Of a stretch of 64,000 nucleotides of DNA, positions 9,695 to 19,627 are shown in pieces. This DNA comes from Xenorhabdus budapestensis (GTDB lineage Bacteria > Pseudomonadota > Gammaproteobacteria > Enterobacterales > Enterobacteriaceae), in the NCBI RefSeq assembly GCF_002632465.1, contig NZ_NIBS01000004.1, positions 220,068 to 284,067 of the forward strand, in the 5' to 3' direction. The notes under the pieces were generated by a model. That model ran no database searches and was not told the origin of the DNA. It worked only from the letters and a program-made list of their open reading frames with translations. Numbering within the stretch: the stretch's first letter is position 1; each line of letters starts with the position of its first letter. Both the position numbers and the translations under genes were made by a program.

Positions 9695-10735
9695 ATGAGT
9701 AATTCTCTGAAAGTTGGTTTGGTTGGATATGGTTATGCCAGTAAGACATTTCATGCACCATTAATTGCAGAGACGCCAAATGTTGAGTTAGTTGCCATTT
9801 CCAGTAGTGATATAGAAAAAGTTAAAAAAGATTGGCCAACCATTAATGTTGTCTCTTCACCAGAAGCGTTATTCAACGATCCAGATATTGACCTCATTGT
9901 TATCCCGACTCCCAACGATACCCACTACCCATTAGCGCAAAAAGCATTGTCTGCTGGTAAGCATGTTGTGATTGATAAACCTTTTACGGTTACGGTGGAA
10001 GAGGCAGAGGCACTTAAGAAGCAGGCGAAAGATGCTAACTTATTGTTGTCTGTATTCCATAATCGTCGTTGGGATGCAGGTTTTTTGACCGTTCAATCGC
10101 TGATTAAAGAAAATGTATTGGGAGAATTAAAGTATTATGAATCCCGTTTTGATCGCTATCGTCCGGTTGTTCGTCAACGCTGGAGAGAAGCGGCAGGAGC
10201 GGGTAGTGGGATTTGGTATGACTTGGGCCCTCATTTATTGGATCAGGCAGTTCAGTTTTTTGGTAAGCCTCAAGCCATTACAACAGACTTAGGTATGATA
10301 CGCCCAAATGCTGAAACACCAGATTATTTTCATGCACAACTCAAGTATCCCGGGTTAAAAGTGGTATTACATGCATCAATGCTTGTAGCAGCGGAATCTC
10401 CCATTTATACCCTGCATGGAATGGCGGGCAGTTACATAAAATATGGTTTAGATACACAGGAAGAGTGTTTGAAAGCAGGCGAAAAGCCATCGCAGGAAGG
10501 TTGGGGTTATGATGCGCGCTATGGATATGTGACGTTGTCACAAGGTGATGGCTTGATTACGCAAGCCATTCCTAATTTACCGGGTAACTATGGTGCTTAT
10601 TATGCTGCTATTCGTGATGCTATCTTGACAGGAAAACCTAACCCTGTGACCGCAGATGAAGCTATCTTGATTATGAAGTTGATTGAGGCAGGTGAAAAAT
10701 CAGCGAAAGAGCAACGTACTGTGGTGATTGATTAA
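9695..10735 (+). CDS. ydgJ: Gfo/Idh/MocA family oxidoreductase YdgJ
   Basis: Predicted NAD(P)-dependent sugar or polyol dehydrogenase. The N-terminal Rossmann fold shows GLVGYGYASKTFHAP (GxGxxx-F variant) and the family signature DKPFTVTVEEA, whose lysine contributes to catalysis. DLGPHLLDQAVQFFG carries the conserved aspartate and histidine. The 346 residues equal the E. coli YdgJ length. It lies four bases from the next reading frame and is probably co-transcribed with the downstream transporter, which is not its E. coli neighbour. Substrate unknown. Confidence 0.9.
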   Translation: MSNSLKVGLVGYGYASKTFHAPLIAETPNVELVAISSSDIEKVKKDWPTINVVSSPEALFNDPDIDLIVIPTPNDTHYPLAQKALSAGKHVVIDKPFTVTVEEAEALKKQAKDANLLLSVFHNRRWDAGFLTVQSLIKENVLGELKYYESRFDRYRPVVRQRWREAAGAGSGIWYDLGPHLLDQAVQFFGKPQAITTDLGMIRPNAETPDYFHAQLKYPGLKVVLHASMLVAAESPIYTLHGMAGSYIKYGLDTQEECLKAGEKPSQEGWGYDARYGYVTLSQGDGLITQAIPNLPGNYGAYYAAIRDAILTGKPNPVTADEAILIMKLIEAGEKSAKEQRTVVID

Positions 10736-10774
10736 CCTCAATTGATTAACTTTAAAGTAAGAGGAATGGCATTG

Positions 10775-11782
10775 ATGGGCTGGTGGCAAAAGTTAAAAAT
10801 CGATCCTTTTCTGTTAACACTGATTACCGTAGTAATGATTGCGTCATTTTTCCCCTGTGAAGGAGAAGTAAAGACGTGGTTCCAACATTTAACTACGGCA
10901 GCTATTGCATTGCTGTTTTTTATGCATGGAGCCAAACTTTCACGTGATGCGATTCTGGCAGGAATAGGGCATTGGCGTCTGCATTTAATTATTTTTTTTA
11001 GTACTTTTGTTTTATTCCCTATATTAGGTATGGGGTTACATTTCATTGTACCGGAATGGATGTCGTCAACGGTCTATATGGGATTTTTGTATCTTTGTGC
11101 TTTACCAGCCACTGTGCAGTCAGCGATTGCTTTTACTTCTGTTGCCAGAGGAAATGTAGCTGCCGCGATATGCAGTGCTTCAGCATCTAGTCTGTTGGGA
11201 GTCTTTCTTTCTCCATTACTTGTTGGTTTTCTGATCCAGATTCATGATGGTGTTGGTGATAGTACTGGTAATAGTGCTGTTCATCCTGATACATGGAAAG
11301 CGATAAAAGATATTATCCTGCAATTAATGGTGCCTTTTATTGTTGGTCATTTGTCACGCCCATTGATTGCCGATTGGGTAGAACGGCATAAAAAGTTGGT
11401 CAATGTGACGGATCGTTCATCTATTTTACTGGTGGTGTATGTTGCATTCAGCGAAGCGGTTGTAGAAGGCATTTGGCATAAAATTGATGCTTATTCACTG
11501 GTTATGATTGGTATTGTCTGTTGTGTTCTGCTGGCAATGGTATTAACCATTAATGTATGCAGCTCACGCTTATTTGGATTCAGCAAAGAAGATGAAATTA
11601 CCATCGTTTTTTGTGGCTCCAAGAAAAGCCTCGCCAATGGAGTGCCGATGGCGAATGTTTTATTTCCGGCTGCAATGGTTGGCATTATGCTGTTGCCGTT
11701 AATGATCTTCCATCAAATCCAATTGATGGTCTGTGCGGTACTTGCAAATCGGTATGCTGCCCGCCGAAAAAAGGCAGAGTGA
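10775..11782 (+). CDS. Bile acid:sodium symporter family protein (YfeH-like)
   Basis: Inner-membrane transporter of the BASS superfamily with about nine to ten membrane helices. It closely follows E. coli YfeH across its length (ALLFFMHGAKLSRDAI, LPATVQSAIAFTSVARGNVA, CSASASSLLGVFLSPLLVG, ITIVFCGSKKSLANGVPMAN). The ATG at 10775 is chosen because GAGGA lies nine bases upstream and it gives about 335 residues, near the 332 of YfeH; the ATG at 10766 is too close to that site. The transported substrate is unknown. A terminator hairpin overlaps the stop codon. Confidence 0.88.
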   Translation: MGWWQKLKIDPFLLTLITVVMIASFFPCEGEVKTWFQHLTTAAIALLFFMHGAKLSRDAILAGIGHWRLHLIIFFSTFVLFPILGMGLHFIVPEWMSSTVYMGFLYLCALPATVQSAIAFTSVARGNVAAAICSASASSLLGVFLSPLLVGFLIQIHDGVGDSTGNSAVHPDTWKAIKDIILQLMVPFIVGHLSRPLIADWVERHKKLVNVTDRSSILLVVYVAFSEAVVEGIWHKIDAYSLVMIGIVCCVLLAMVLTINVCSSRLFGFSKEDEITIVFCGSKKSLANGVPMANVLFPAAMVGIMLLPLMIFHQIQLMVCAVLANRYAARRKKAE

Positions 11783-11794
11783 TCTTCTGCCTTT
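11770..11794. terminator. Convergent terminator between yfeH-like gene and add
   Basis: A 9-bp inverted repeat (aaaggcaga / tctgccttt) overlaps the TGA of the transporter gene. The A and T runs flanking it would allow termination from both sides between the convergent genes. Confidence 0.6.
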
Positions 11795-11825
11795 AAAAGT
11801 AAAAAGTACGATTTGTTATCATCTG

Positions 11826-12827
11826 TTAGCGGTTTGCAACTTTAGCGCTTAATGCTTGTTTCTCTGTTTCACTCAGGAATGCTGTTGCCAACCCATTAAT
11901 CTGTGCCTGTCGTATCTGTTCTGGCGATAGTCCAGCGGCAGGCGAAGCAACGTTGTACTCATTGCGAATTTCAATTCCTTCAACGGCCGGGTCATCGGTA
12001 TTGATTGATGCCAGAATGCCATGCTCAAGGAATTTTTTCAGCGGGTGAGCTGATAAGGAGCTGACGGTACTGGTTTGCAGGTTTGATGTCAGGCAGGATT
12101 CAACACCAATGCGGTTTTCCGCAAGATAATCCATGAGCGCAGGATCGGTGATAGCCTTAACGCCGTGGCCGATTCTGGTTGCTCCCAACTTGCGGATCGC
12201 GTGCCAGATGCTTTCTGCGCCGGCTGCTTCTCCTGCGTGTACACTGATGTTCCAACCCGCATCACGTGCCTGGATAAAATGTGGTTCAAACAGCTGCCCG
12301 GGGAAACCAAGTTCATCACCTGCCAAATCCATCGCAGTAATATGTTGTTTATGGGCAAGCAAGCCTGCTAATTCTTGAGAACAGGCTTTTTCTCCGAATG
12401 TTCTGCTCAGAATACCAATCAGGCGAATTTGGATAGCGTGTTGTTTGCTGGCGGCGTGAATACCGTCAATGACAGCTTCTACGACACCTTCAACCGGAAG
12501 CTGGTGTTTCATTGCCATATAGTAAGGTGAAAAACGGAGTTCAGCATAATCCAGTCCGGCATTGACTGCATCTTCTACGTTTTCTACCGCAACCCTGTGG
12601 CAAGCATCCAAATCAGCCAGTACAGCAACACCCCAATCAAGTTTTTGCAGAAAGCTAATAAGATTTGGCTCATTTTCAATGACCTGGACATGGGGACGCA
12701 GAGTTTCCAGTTCATAAGCAGGGAGAGCGATATTATGTTGACGACCAAGATCCAGAATGGTTTCAGAGCGAATGTTACCATCAAGGTGACGGTGTAAGTC
12801 AGTGAGTGGAAGCTGTGTATCAATCAT
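11826..12827 (-). CDS. add: Adenosine deaminase
   Basis: Converts adenosine and deoxyadenosine to inosine and deoxyinosine in purine salvage. The 333-residue protein matches E. coli Add in length. It shows the zinc ligands HRH in [18 protein letters not shown] (zinc His and catalytic Glu), GHGVK (catalytic His) and NTDDP (zinc and catalytic Asp). The start is the ATG at 12827 ([10 protein letters not shown]), with AAGGA eight bases upstream; the longer frame to 12896 runs through a terminator hairpin and is not likely translated. That hairpin leaves very little room for a promoter of its own. Confidence 0.95.
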   Translation of the reverse strand: MIDTQLPLTDLHRHLDGNIRSETILDLGRQHNIALPAYELETLRPHVQVIENEPNLISFLQKLDWGVAVLADLDACHRVAVENVEDAVNAGLDYAELRFSPYYMAMKHQLPVEGVVEAVIDGIHAASKQHAIQIRLIGILSRTFGEKACSQELAGLLAHKQHITAMDLAGDELGFPGQLFEPHFIQARDAGWNISVHAGEAAGAESIWHAIRKLGATRIGHGVKAITDPALMDYLAENRIGVESCLTSNLQTSTVSSLSAHPLKKFLEHGILASINTDDPAVEGIEIRNEYNVASPAAGLSPEQIRQAQINGLATAFLSETEKQALSAKVANR

Positions 12828-12856
12828 TTTTTTGTCCTTCTTATCAGAAAAATATA

Positions 12857-12885
12857 CAAAAAAGCCAGTCAACGCATTGACTGGC
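12857..12885 (-). terminator. Intrinsic terminator upstream of add
   Basis: On the minus strand a perfect 9-bp GC-rich stem (gccagtcaa / ttgactggc, 4-base loop) is followed by six T residues. It lies 108 bp after the ydgA stop and 30 bp before the add start codon. It could end the ydgA transcript or act as an attenuator in an add leader. Confidence 0.85.
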
Positions 12886-12992
12886 AATGAAAGCACTATT
12901 TATCGTTTTTTTTACGATGTTTTTACTGTGTCGGTCTTTTTAACCTTCAGCGTGTACTTTCTTGTAGGGAACCCTAATCGGGTTCTGTTCTA

Positions 12993-14516
12993 TTACTCAG
13001 TAGCAGGAAATTCAGCTTCACTATCATGCTGATTTGATTCACCTGCATTATCATGGGAGTCGATGAGGTGATTATCAAGCAGGAATTGATGTAAGCTGGA
13101 CTCTTTACCATTTAATTTCACTTTGCCGTTGGCGTAGTGGAGGTTGAGGTCAATGGCGTCATCGGTGTTAGTCACAACGTTAAGTGCAGCACCTTGAGCG
13201 GCTATAAATTGAACCTGCATGTTAGCGGTTTTTTCAGCTTTGTTTTTATCTTCACCTAAATATTCGCCTGATTTGGTGATTTGTTCAATCAGCATGGGCT
13301 TAGACAATTTGACATTAAGTGATAATTCCTGGAGTAGGGTACGGAGCTGTTCTTCTGTTCCCATTTGAGCGATTTTATTCAGATCTTCAGGAATGTTTTG
13401 CAGCGCAATCTTAAAATCTAATGTGCTTTCACCTTTACTGTTTTTCCAGCTAAATGGCACGATACTGAAGTGTGGATTGTTTTTCAGCAGTATTGGCAAG
13501 TGGCTGAAAAGATCAGCGGCCATATTCTGAGATGATTGTTCTAACTCTTTGGTAGAAAATGATTTTGCTATAATATCATTGTAGGTTTGCGAAAATTTAT
13601 GAACGGCTTGACCATCCAAATTATCTGCGTTAAACACGAGTTTACCTGAACCGAAATCCAGATTGCCCATTTTGAGTCCATCGATTTCATAAGCAACACC
13701 AGTATTCACGTTCTCCTTGTTTTCACTCATTTTGGTTGAAATTTTTAAATTCGTGAGAAGGAAATCGTCTTTACCATTGGAACTTTTCGAGGTTATTTCG
13801 CCAATAGCATAGTTTTGATTGCCCAAATAGAGATCGAATTTACCTTTTTTATTGTCACCAGCGTTAAAATCAATACCCTTGAGAGTGATAATTCTTTTTT
13901 CTGAAGGTACATCTACGGTCAGTTCATCGCTTTTGATACTGAAAGAAAGCTCACTTAAATCACGGCTGATATCTGTGTTGATTTTGGCACCGGAAAAAGT
14001 GATCTTAGTTCCGTCTTTATTCGTATGTTCGACTGGCACAATCTCAATATTGGAAGATAAATTGCCGCTATAACTTACACTAGCATCAATGTTAAACAGA
14101 GATTTACCATTAGTAATTTCAAACAGTTCTTTTAGTTGATCACTCTGTTCAATTTCTGAATGGATAGAGGCCATTTTAGGGACGAAATTGAATTTTTTCA
14201 GGACTGAAATTGGGAATGGGCCATGATCGATATGAGATTTGAAGATTATTTTTTCGTTTGGTTTCATGCCCGCATTTTTTGCATCATCTTTTACACTCAG
14301 GATAAAACGGACGTCAGAGCTGAAAATACCACGCTGGAAATCTTTTACCTGCATTTCAAGCCTGCTATCGGGGAATGCATCTGTAAGTTCTGTGTTCATC
14401 TTCTGGACTGTTTTATCCAAACGAGCTTCAACTTTCTTCCCTGTGTACCAGGACGCACCTGTCCACGCTGCACCTAAAGCAACAATTACGCTTACAGCTA
14501 CTAACGATTTTTTCAT
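12993..14516 (-). CDS. ydgA: DUF945 family protein YdgA
   Basis: Predicted exported or membrane-anchored protein of 507 residues (about 502 in E. coli). It starts with a signal/anchor (KKSLVAVSVIVALGAAWTGASWYTG) typical of YdgA, followed by a long beta-rich region without recognisable catalytic motifs. The last 20 residues are acidic and His-rich (SHDNAGESNQHDSEAEF). Its place between add and manA matches the enterobacterial core order. Function is not established. Confidence 0.88.
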   Translation of the reverse strand: MKKSLVAVSVIVALGAAWTGASWYTGKKVEARLDKTVQKMNTELTDAFPDSRLEMQVKDFQRGIFSSDVRFILSVKDDAKNAGMKPNEKIIFKSHIDHGPFPISVLKKFNFVPKMASIHSEIEQSDQLKELFEITNGKSLFNIDASVSYSGNLSSNIEIVPVEHTNKDGTKITFSGAKINTDISRDLSELSFSIKSDELTVDVPSEKRIITLKGIDFNAGDNKKGKFDLYLGNQNYAIGEITSKSSNGKDDFLLTNLKISTKMSENKENVNTGVAYEIDGLKMGNLDFGSGKLVFNADNLDGQAVHKFSQTYNDIIAKSFSTKELEQSSQNMAADLFSHLPILLKNNPHFSIVPFSWKNSKGESTLDFKIALQNIPEDLNKIAQMGTEEQLRTLLQELSLNVKLSKPMLIEQITKSGEYLGEDKNKAEKTANMQVQFIAAQGAALNVVTNTDDAIDLNLHYANGKVKLNGKESSLHQFLLDNHLIDSHDNAGESNQHDSEAEFPATE

Positions 14517-14687
14517 GTGGGAATTCCATCCTTATTTTGCGCATACAATATCATTGGGATATATGCGATATGTCTTTGGGTAAAAAAAGTTGTTAATTGT
14601 ATAGGTTAACTAAAGAACTTTTAATCGCTTTTCAATAAAAATGTGATTAACAACCAATGGGTAAAAGTATAACTATATGAATTTAAT

Positions 14688-15863
14688 CTATTTATTTGAC
14701 ACCTTGGCAAGTTTCCCATTGCCATGAGCAGTCATGATTTTCTCTATAGCAGATAAGAAGACTGATTCACCTGAGACTATTCTCAATTCTTGCTTACCAG
14801 AATTTATAGTCACCTGACCATCAAAGCAAAATAGAACTGATGCAGAATCATTCTCTAATACTATCGGTTGTGCTGAAACAGTATAAATTGAAAAATGAAA
14901 ATCGTTGACGGGAACAGGGTAATTTAGAGCGTCTTTTTCCTGAGTTGGGATAGTTAACAACGTATCGGCCGATTTAGAGATAAAATCCAGATTAGCCATT
15001 AATTCAGGGACATCCATATGTTTACTGGTTAAACCAGCACGCAGAACATTATCTGAATTAGCCATAACTTCTAATGCAATACCTTCAAGGTAAGCGTGAG
15101 GAGTGCGGGCATAGAGAAACATTGCCTGTCCTGGTTGCAGTTCAACGATATTGAGCAGAAGAGGGGTAAACAGGCCATTATCATCAGGATAGAACACAGT
15201 CATCTTTCTGATGGTATCCCAAGGTTCTCCCCGGCGGCTATTTAATGCTGATTTTAATACTGCGATGGCTAAACTTTTCTGCTTGCCCTGCATGGTCAGT
15301 AACTGAGAAAAAAGAAATGATAAATTTTGCTCAGTGGGGTTTTGCATAAATGTTTGGATATTGGGATGTGCGCCAGAAACGTAACTAAGAAGCTCAGCAA
15401 TTTCTGGTAAAGGCCGGAAAGCATTCATCGCTTTAAATGGCGTTAGTGCATACACTAGCTCTGGCTTATGGTTATCATCCTTGTAATTGCGTTGTGGTGA
15501 ATCCAAAGGAATACCCGCAGCATTCTCCTTAGCAAACCCTTTTTCTGCTGATGGTTTATCAGGATGTACCTGAATAGAAAGAGGTTGAGCGGCGCATAAC
15601 ACTTTAAACAAAAATGGCAGACGTTGGAATTGATCCGCTACTTTTTTACCCAAATACTTTTCCGGATTTTGAGCGATAAGCTGTTTTAATGTGATAGGTT
15701 CGCCTGTTGCAGGATCAGTAACCTGAGAACTGCATTTCGGATGTGCTCCCATCCATAATTCTGCCATTGGCTGATTGTCAGGATTTTCGATGCCATAAAT
15801 ATTTGTCAGGGCGGTTTTACTCCCCCAATCATAATGTTGGATCTGGTTGGTCATTTTCAGCAT
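14688..15863 (-). CDS. manA: Mannose-6-phosphate isomerase (class I)
   Basis: Zinc enzyme interconverting mannose 6-phosphate and fructose 6-phosphate, used for mannose catabolism and GDP-mannose supply. The 391 residues match E. coli ManA in full. Signature motifs include YDWGSKTAL, AELWMGAHPKCSS, LSIQVHPDK (zinc Gln and His), NHKPELVYAL (zinc Glu) and ARTPHAYLEGIALEVMANSD (zinc His). It is divergent from fumC across a 173-bp gap, a conserved arrangement. M4 could be an alternative start. Confidence 0.96.
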   Translation of the reverse strand: MLKMTNQIQHYDWGSKTALTNIYGIENPDNQPMAELWMGAHPKCSSQVTDPATGEPITLKQLIAQNPEKYLGKKVADQFQRLPFLFKVLCAAQPLSIQVHPDKPSAEKGFAKENAAGIPLDSPQRNYKDDNHKPELVYALTPFKAMNAFRPLPEIAELLSYVSGAHPNIQTFMQNPTEQNLSFLFSQLLTMQGKQKSLAIAVLKSALNSRRGEPWDTIRKMTVFYPDDNGLFTPLLLNIVELQPGQAMFLYARTPHAYLEGIALEVMANSDNVLRAGLTSKHMDVPELMANLDFISKSADTLLTIPTQEKDALNYPVPVNDFHFSIYTVSAQPIVLENDSASVLFCFDGQVTINSGKQELRIVSGESVFLSAIEKIMTAHGNGKLAKVSNK

Positions 15864-16036
15864 GGCTGGATTTCCTATAATAAAAAATATACCTACTTAT
15901 ATAACAACAATACAATAAACACGATTAGGTCGCATTATCGATAGTAAATTTATGGCACTATAAACAAATGCCGACTAATTTATCTGCAAAGTTTGATCTG
16001 GCGTATTCAATTATTTTGTGTGCTAAGGAGATAGTA

Positions 16037-17431
16037 ATGGCAGCCACTCGCATTGAAAAAGACTCAATGGGGCCAATTGAAGTACCTGCTGACCAATTAT
16101 GGGGAGCGCAGACTCAACGTTCACTGGAACATTTCCGTATTTCTCAGGAGAAAATGCCAGTTGCATTGATCCATGCTCTTGCATTGACTAAACAGGCTGC
16201 GGCCAGTGTCAATATGGATCTGGGCCTCTTACCGAAGGAACGTGGTGAGGCAATTATCGCTGCGGCGAAAGAGGTATTAGAAGGCAAACACCCAACAGAA
16301 TTCCCTCTTGCTATCTGGCAGACGGGGTCGGGCACTCAAAGCAACATGAACATGAATGAAGTGCTGGCGAACCGTGGTAGTGAGATCCTTGGCGGTCAAA
16401 GAGGCAATGAACGCTTGATCCATCCTAATGATGATGTTAACAAGAGTCAAAGTTCGAATGACGTGTTTCCAACAGCAATGCATGTTGCGGCCGTTATCGC
16501 ATTGAGTGAGCATCTATTGCCTGAGCTGAAAGTACTGCAAAAAACACTGGCAGATAAAGCAGAAGCATTTAAAGACATTGTAAAAATTGGTCGTACTCAC
16601 CTGCAAGATGCGACACCTCTGACTTTAGGTCAGGAAATTTCAGGTTGGGCCGCAATGCTGGTTCATAATCTGAAACACATTGAAGATAGCATTCCTCATG
16701 TATGTGAATTGGCGCTGGGTGGAACAGCCGTTGGAACGGGCTTGAATACTCATCCTGAATATGCAGTTCGTGTTGCGAAAAAGATCGCTGAATTATCCGG
16801 GCAACCTTTTGTAACTTCACCAAATAAATTTGAAGCACTGGGTACTTGTGATGCACTGGTTCATTCCCATGGTGCATTGAAAGGTTTGGCTGCATCATTG
16901 ATGAAAATTGCCAATGATATTCGCTGGCTGGCTTCTGGCCCTCGTTGTGGAATCGGTGAAATCTCCATTCCTGAAAATGAGCCGGGCAGCTCTATTATGC
17001 CAGGTAAGGTTAATCCGACTCAGTGTGAAGCGATGACTATGCTATGTGCGCAAGTCATGGGTAACGACGTAGCGATTAACATTGGCGGCGCATCTGGTAA
17101 CTTTGAGCTGAACGTCTTCCGCCCAATGGTTATTCATAATTTCTTGCAGTCTGTTCGTTTGCTGGCGGACGGTATGCGCAGTTTCAGTGAACATTGTGCT
17201 ATCGGTATTGAGCCTAATCGTGCCCGTATTACTCAGTTGTTGAATGAATCTCTGATGCTGGTAACTGCGCTGAATACCCATATCGGTTATGACAAAGCGG
17301 CAGAAATCGCTAAGAAAGCACATAAAGAAGGTCTGACTCTAAAACAGTCAGCAATGCAACTGAGTTATCTGACCGAAGCTGAATTTGACGCTTGGGTGCG
17401 CCCGGAAGATATGGTTGGCAGCATGAAATAA
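16037..17431 (+). CDS. fumC: Fumarate hydratase, class II
   Basis: Iron-independent fumarase of the TCA cycle, interconverting fumarate and malate as a homotetramer. The 464-residue protein carries the superfamily signature [13 protein letters not shown], the active-site histidine in [10 protein letters not shown], and [14 protein letters not shown]. The start is the ATG at 16037 ([12 protein letters not shown]) with AAGGAG seven bases upstream; the frame extends to an upstream ATG at 15968 that lacks such a site. A strong terminator follows, and tus converges on it, as in E. coli. Confidence 0.97.
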   Translation: MAATRIEKDSMGPIEVPADQLWGAQTQRSLEHFRISQEKMPVALIHALALTKQAAASVNMDLGLLPKERGEAIIAAAKEVLEGKHPTEFPLAIWQTGSGTQSNMNMNEVLANRGSEILGGQRGNERLIHPNDDVNKSQSSNDVFPTAMHVAAVIALSEHLLPELKVLQKTLADKAEAFKDIVKIGRTHLQDATPLTLGQEISGWAAMLVHNLKHIEDSIPHVCELALGGTAVGTGLNTHPEYAVRVAKKIAELSGQPFVTSPNKFEALGTCDALVHSHGALKGLAASLMKIANDIRWLASGPRCGIGEISIPENEPGSSIMPGKVNPTQCEAMTMLCAQVMGNDVAINIGGASGNFELNVFRPMVIHNFLQSVRLLADGMRSFSEHCAIGIEPNRARITQLLNESLMLVTALNTHIGYDKAAEIAKKAHKEGLTLKQSAMQLSYLTEAEFDAWVRPEDMVGSMK

Positions 17432-17466
17432 TAACTCTTGCTGATTTTGGTATTGGCTGATGTAAG

Positions 17467-17492
17467 ACCGGAGGGTAAATCCTCCGGTTTTT
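17467..17492 (+). terminator. Intrinsic terminator of fumC
   Basis: An 8-bp perfect stem (accggagg / cctccggt) followed by five T residues, 36 bp beyond the fumC stop and in front of the convergent tus end. Confidence 0.88.
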
Positions 17493-17521
17493 CTATTTCT
17501 ACATCAGCCAAATTGGTCGCC

Positions 17522-18448
17522 TTATATTTCCCGATAAAGGTGTAAACGCGGTATCACGAGCTCAAGTGGTTTTGCTTTAGGTTTATGGCGGTATTTGATT
17601 GCATTGGCATTATAGTTCGATAACGTACCCACTTTGGGTTTGATCTCACTGTTTTCAGTATAAAAAGCGATGATTGGCAGAGGGCAGGCATACTGAACCT
17701 GTTTTTGTATTTCTGAATACCAAACGCGAGCTATGGGTTGTACTTTTACTGGTCGTTTAATTTTCAAAACTACATCATCGGGTAGCTTTTTGATATCTGT
17801 GATTTCTAATGCAACCAATGCAGCCCATTGATCGCTGGAGTAGGGGGGAACGGCTTTTCCGGCATTATAACTTTTTTCCAACCGTTCAAGAACTTGTTGT
17901 TTGGTCACTTTATTAATGATGTTTTTGTTGGCCCAACCAAAATTGATGGTATCTGGGTTCACGAGGGGAGTTATCGTGCGATAGGCATTTAAGGTAATTA
18001 AACCACGTAAATGATCGTGGACAAATTCAAATCGTTGCTCTTTGCTAACCCCTGATTCTTTAGTTACGATGTTTTCCAGCTCGGCTTTGAGTTGATTAAC
18101 TTCTTTTATAACATCCATTGCAGTTTTATATTGCTGGTGGCTTACAGAAAAACATAGTGCGCCTGGCAATCGACTTGCTGCTTTGCTGCTGATATTAGGG
18201 TGGTTATGGTGTATGAATAGCTTCTGATAGAAGCTTAAACCTAAGCTAAGTGCTTCATTTCCTTGTAATGGATTCACATTAATTTCGGTAATTTGCTCAT
18301 GTTCTTCGCCTTTTTCAATTTGTGGTAATTGAAATACCCGGGCATCAATAAGCGGATATTTTATCAACAACTCAATCAGCTCAGCCAATTTTTCTTCCTG
18401 TTTTTTAAAACAGGATGTAAGTGATTCTATTGAAAGGTATTTATTCAT
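17522..18448 (-). CDS. tus: DNA replication terminus site-binding protein Tus
   Basis: Binds Ter sites as a monomer and blocks replication forks arriving from one side. The 308 residues align along the whole length with E. coli Tus (309). Conserved stretches include RFEFVHDHLRGLITLNAYRT (the HxH pair near the C6-locking pocket), FGWANKNIINKV, LKIKRPVKVQPIARVWY and LVIPRLHLY. A Ter site lies 40 bp in front of its start codon, as TerB does in E. coli, so autorepression by Tus is likely (inference). Confidence 0.96.
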   Translation of the reverse strand: MNKYLSIESLTSCFKKQEEKLAELIELLIKYPLIDARVFQLPQIEKGEEHEQITEINVNPLQGNEALSLGLSFYQKLFIHHNHPNISSKAASRLPGALCFSVSHQQYKTAMDVIKEVNQLKAELENIVTKESGVSKEQRFEFVHDHLRGLITLNAYRTITPLVNPDTINFGWANKNIINKVTKQQVLERLEKSYNAGKAVPPYSSDQWAALVALEITDIKKLPDDVVLKIKRPVKVQPIARVWYSEIQKQVQYACPLPIIAFYTENSEIKPKVGTLSNYNANAIKYRHKPKAKPLELVIPRLHLYREI

Positions 18449-18487
18449 ATCTTATTGCTCTGATTTTCAAGCCAACGATTTTTTACT

Positions 18488-18510
18488 CATTTAGTTACAA
18501 CATACTATTA
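18488..18510 (-). other. Ter replication-arrest site (TerB-like)
   Basis: On the minus strand the site reads TAATAGTATGTTGTAACTAA followed by ATG. The core AGTATGTTGTAACTAAA is identical to E. coli TerB, including the G:C pair at position 6 that is flipped to lock Tus. The orientation would block forks moving from high to low coordinates and let through those that have just copied tus. It also overlaps the region where the tus promoter should be. Confidence 0.93.
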
Positions 18511-18761
18511 AACAAAATCAAAAAACAGCTCAACCACCCAAAAAAGAAAAAAATAAAGTCAAATAGGGCAGATAAGGAGAATTAATCTTTGAAATGGGTT
18601 ATTGATAAACATTTATAGATTGTGTTAAAAACTAAAAACAAGTATCCCCTTAATTTTTTAAATTAGTGATCGTGAATAACTAATTAGTTAGCAAACTCAT
18701 AAGAAATTCTTTCAATTTTAAAAATTTTATTTGTAAAATTTACATGCAGAGGTGGTTTAAT

Positions 18762-19394
18762 ATGAATAAATTAATTAAGCCAGTAAATTCTTTTACCAAG
18801 ATCGTTGATACATTATTACCATATTCTGAGTCAGTCTCATCTGAACAACCAACACAAGGTACGTTGATTAAAGTTGAGCGTGAATTTGCTAAGTTTTTTT
18901 TACTTGAGAAGGGATATGTAAATATTCGCAGGCTAGGTGATGATTTAATCATTGCAACAGTGTTTTCACCGTATGTTCTGGGCTTATCTTTCTATTCTGG
19001 TGCAGAAGTTTATTACTCTATCGAACTTGGCCCTGACTGTAAGATATATCAATTACCTCGTATTAGTGCGTTAGGTGCTATAAAGAAACACGATCTTTAC
19101 AGGGAGTGGATGAGAGTAGTCTCTTATAAAATGGCTTTTTTATATGCGAGGGATATCAGTATATTTCGTCATGGCGCTAAAGAGATTGTATGCAGCTTAT
19201 TATCCCGCCTTATCACTTTGCCAGACGATTTCAGAGAAAATATATCTGTTATCAAATATATAGAACAGCGATGCACACTTTCACGTAGTTGTATACAGCG
19301 TATATTATTTTCTCTAAAAAAAGACAAACACATTGAAATAATTGATGGTTATTTAAGCAAGGTTAATTTATTACCAACAGAATCACATTATTAA
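18762..19394 (+). CDS. IprA-like winged helix regulator (cyclic-nucleotide-binding fold)
   Basis: The 210-residue protein resembles the E. coli IprA (YaiV) group: an N-terminal beta-rich sensor-like domain (about residues 20-120) and a C-terminal winged helix, with IKYIEQRCTLSRSCIQRILF as the probable recognition region. The start is the ATG at 18762, with AGAGGTGG about six bases upstream, instead of the ATG at 18744. IprA is implicated in peroxide resistance in enterics; the target here is unknown. The upstream 310 bp are very AT-rich. Confidence 0.7.
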   Translation: MNKLIKPVNSFTKIVDTLLPYSESVSSEQPTQGTLIKVEREFAKFFLLEKGYVNIRRLGDDLIIATVFSPYVLGLSFYSGAEVYYSIELGPDCKIYQLPRISALGAIKKHDLYREWMRVVSYKMAFLYARDISIFRHGAKEIVCSLLSRLITLPDDFRENISVIKYIEQRCTLSRSCIQRILFSLKKDKHIEIIDGYLSKVNLLPTESHY

Positions 19395-19404
19395 TCATTA
19401 AACT

Positions 19405-19596
19405 TTATGCTGTTAATTTATTGAGCTTCATTCCTAAATAAAAAGTAAGTATTGTTAATAATGAAATAAAAATGGCAACACCATTCCATTGATAAAATGA
19501 CTAAAACATTCCGCCTAATGTTCCTGATATACTTGAACCTGCATAATAACAAAATAGGAGCCCCAAGCTTAATTCACTGGGGGTCACAAATGACAT
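19405..19596 (-). pseudogene. Remnant of an MFS transporter (YnfM-like C-terminus)
   Basis: Read on the minus strand, this stretch encodes SELSLGLLFCYYAGSSISG, then TLGGMF, a TAG stop (19501-19503), then SFYQWNGVAIFIS and LLTILTFYLGMKL, ending in TAA. This is the last two membrane helices of a major facilitator transporter; the family usually has Trp where the TAG stands. No upstream part of the gene remains. In E. coli the MFS gene ynfM lies close to mlc, which fits a decayed ancestral gene at this place. Confidence 0.7.
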
Positions 19597-19627
19597 TGAA
19601 AAAATCTAGTATAAATAACAATTTTTC

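Noticed and set aside
12828-12896. Longer add frame starting at 12896
   Set aside because: It would pass through the terminator hairpin and adds 23 residues absent from Add proteins; the ATG at 12827 has a good ribosome-binding site.
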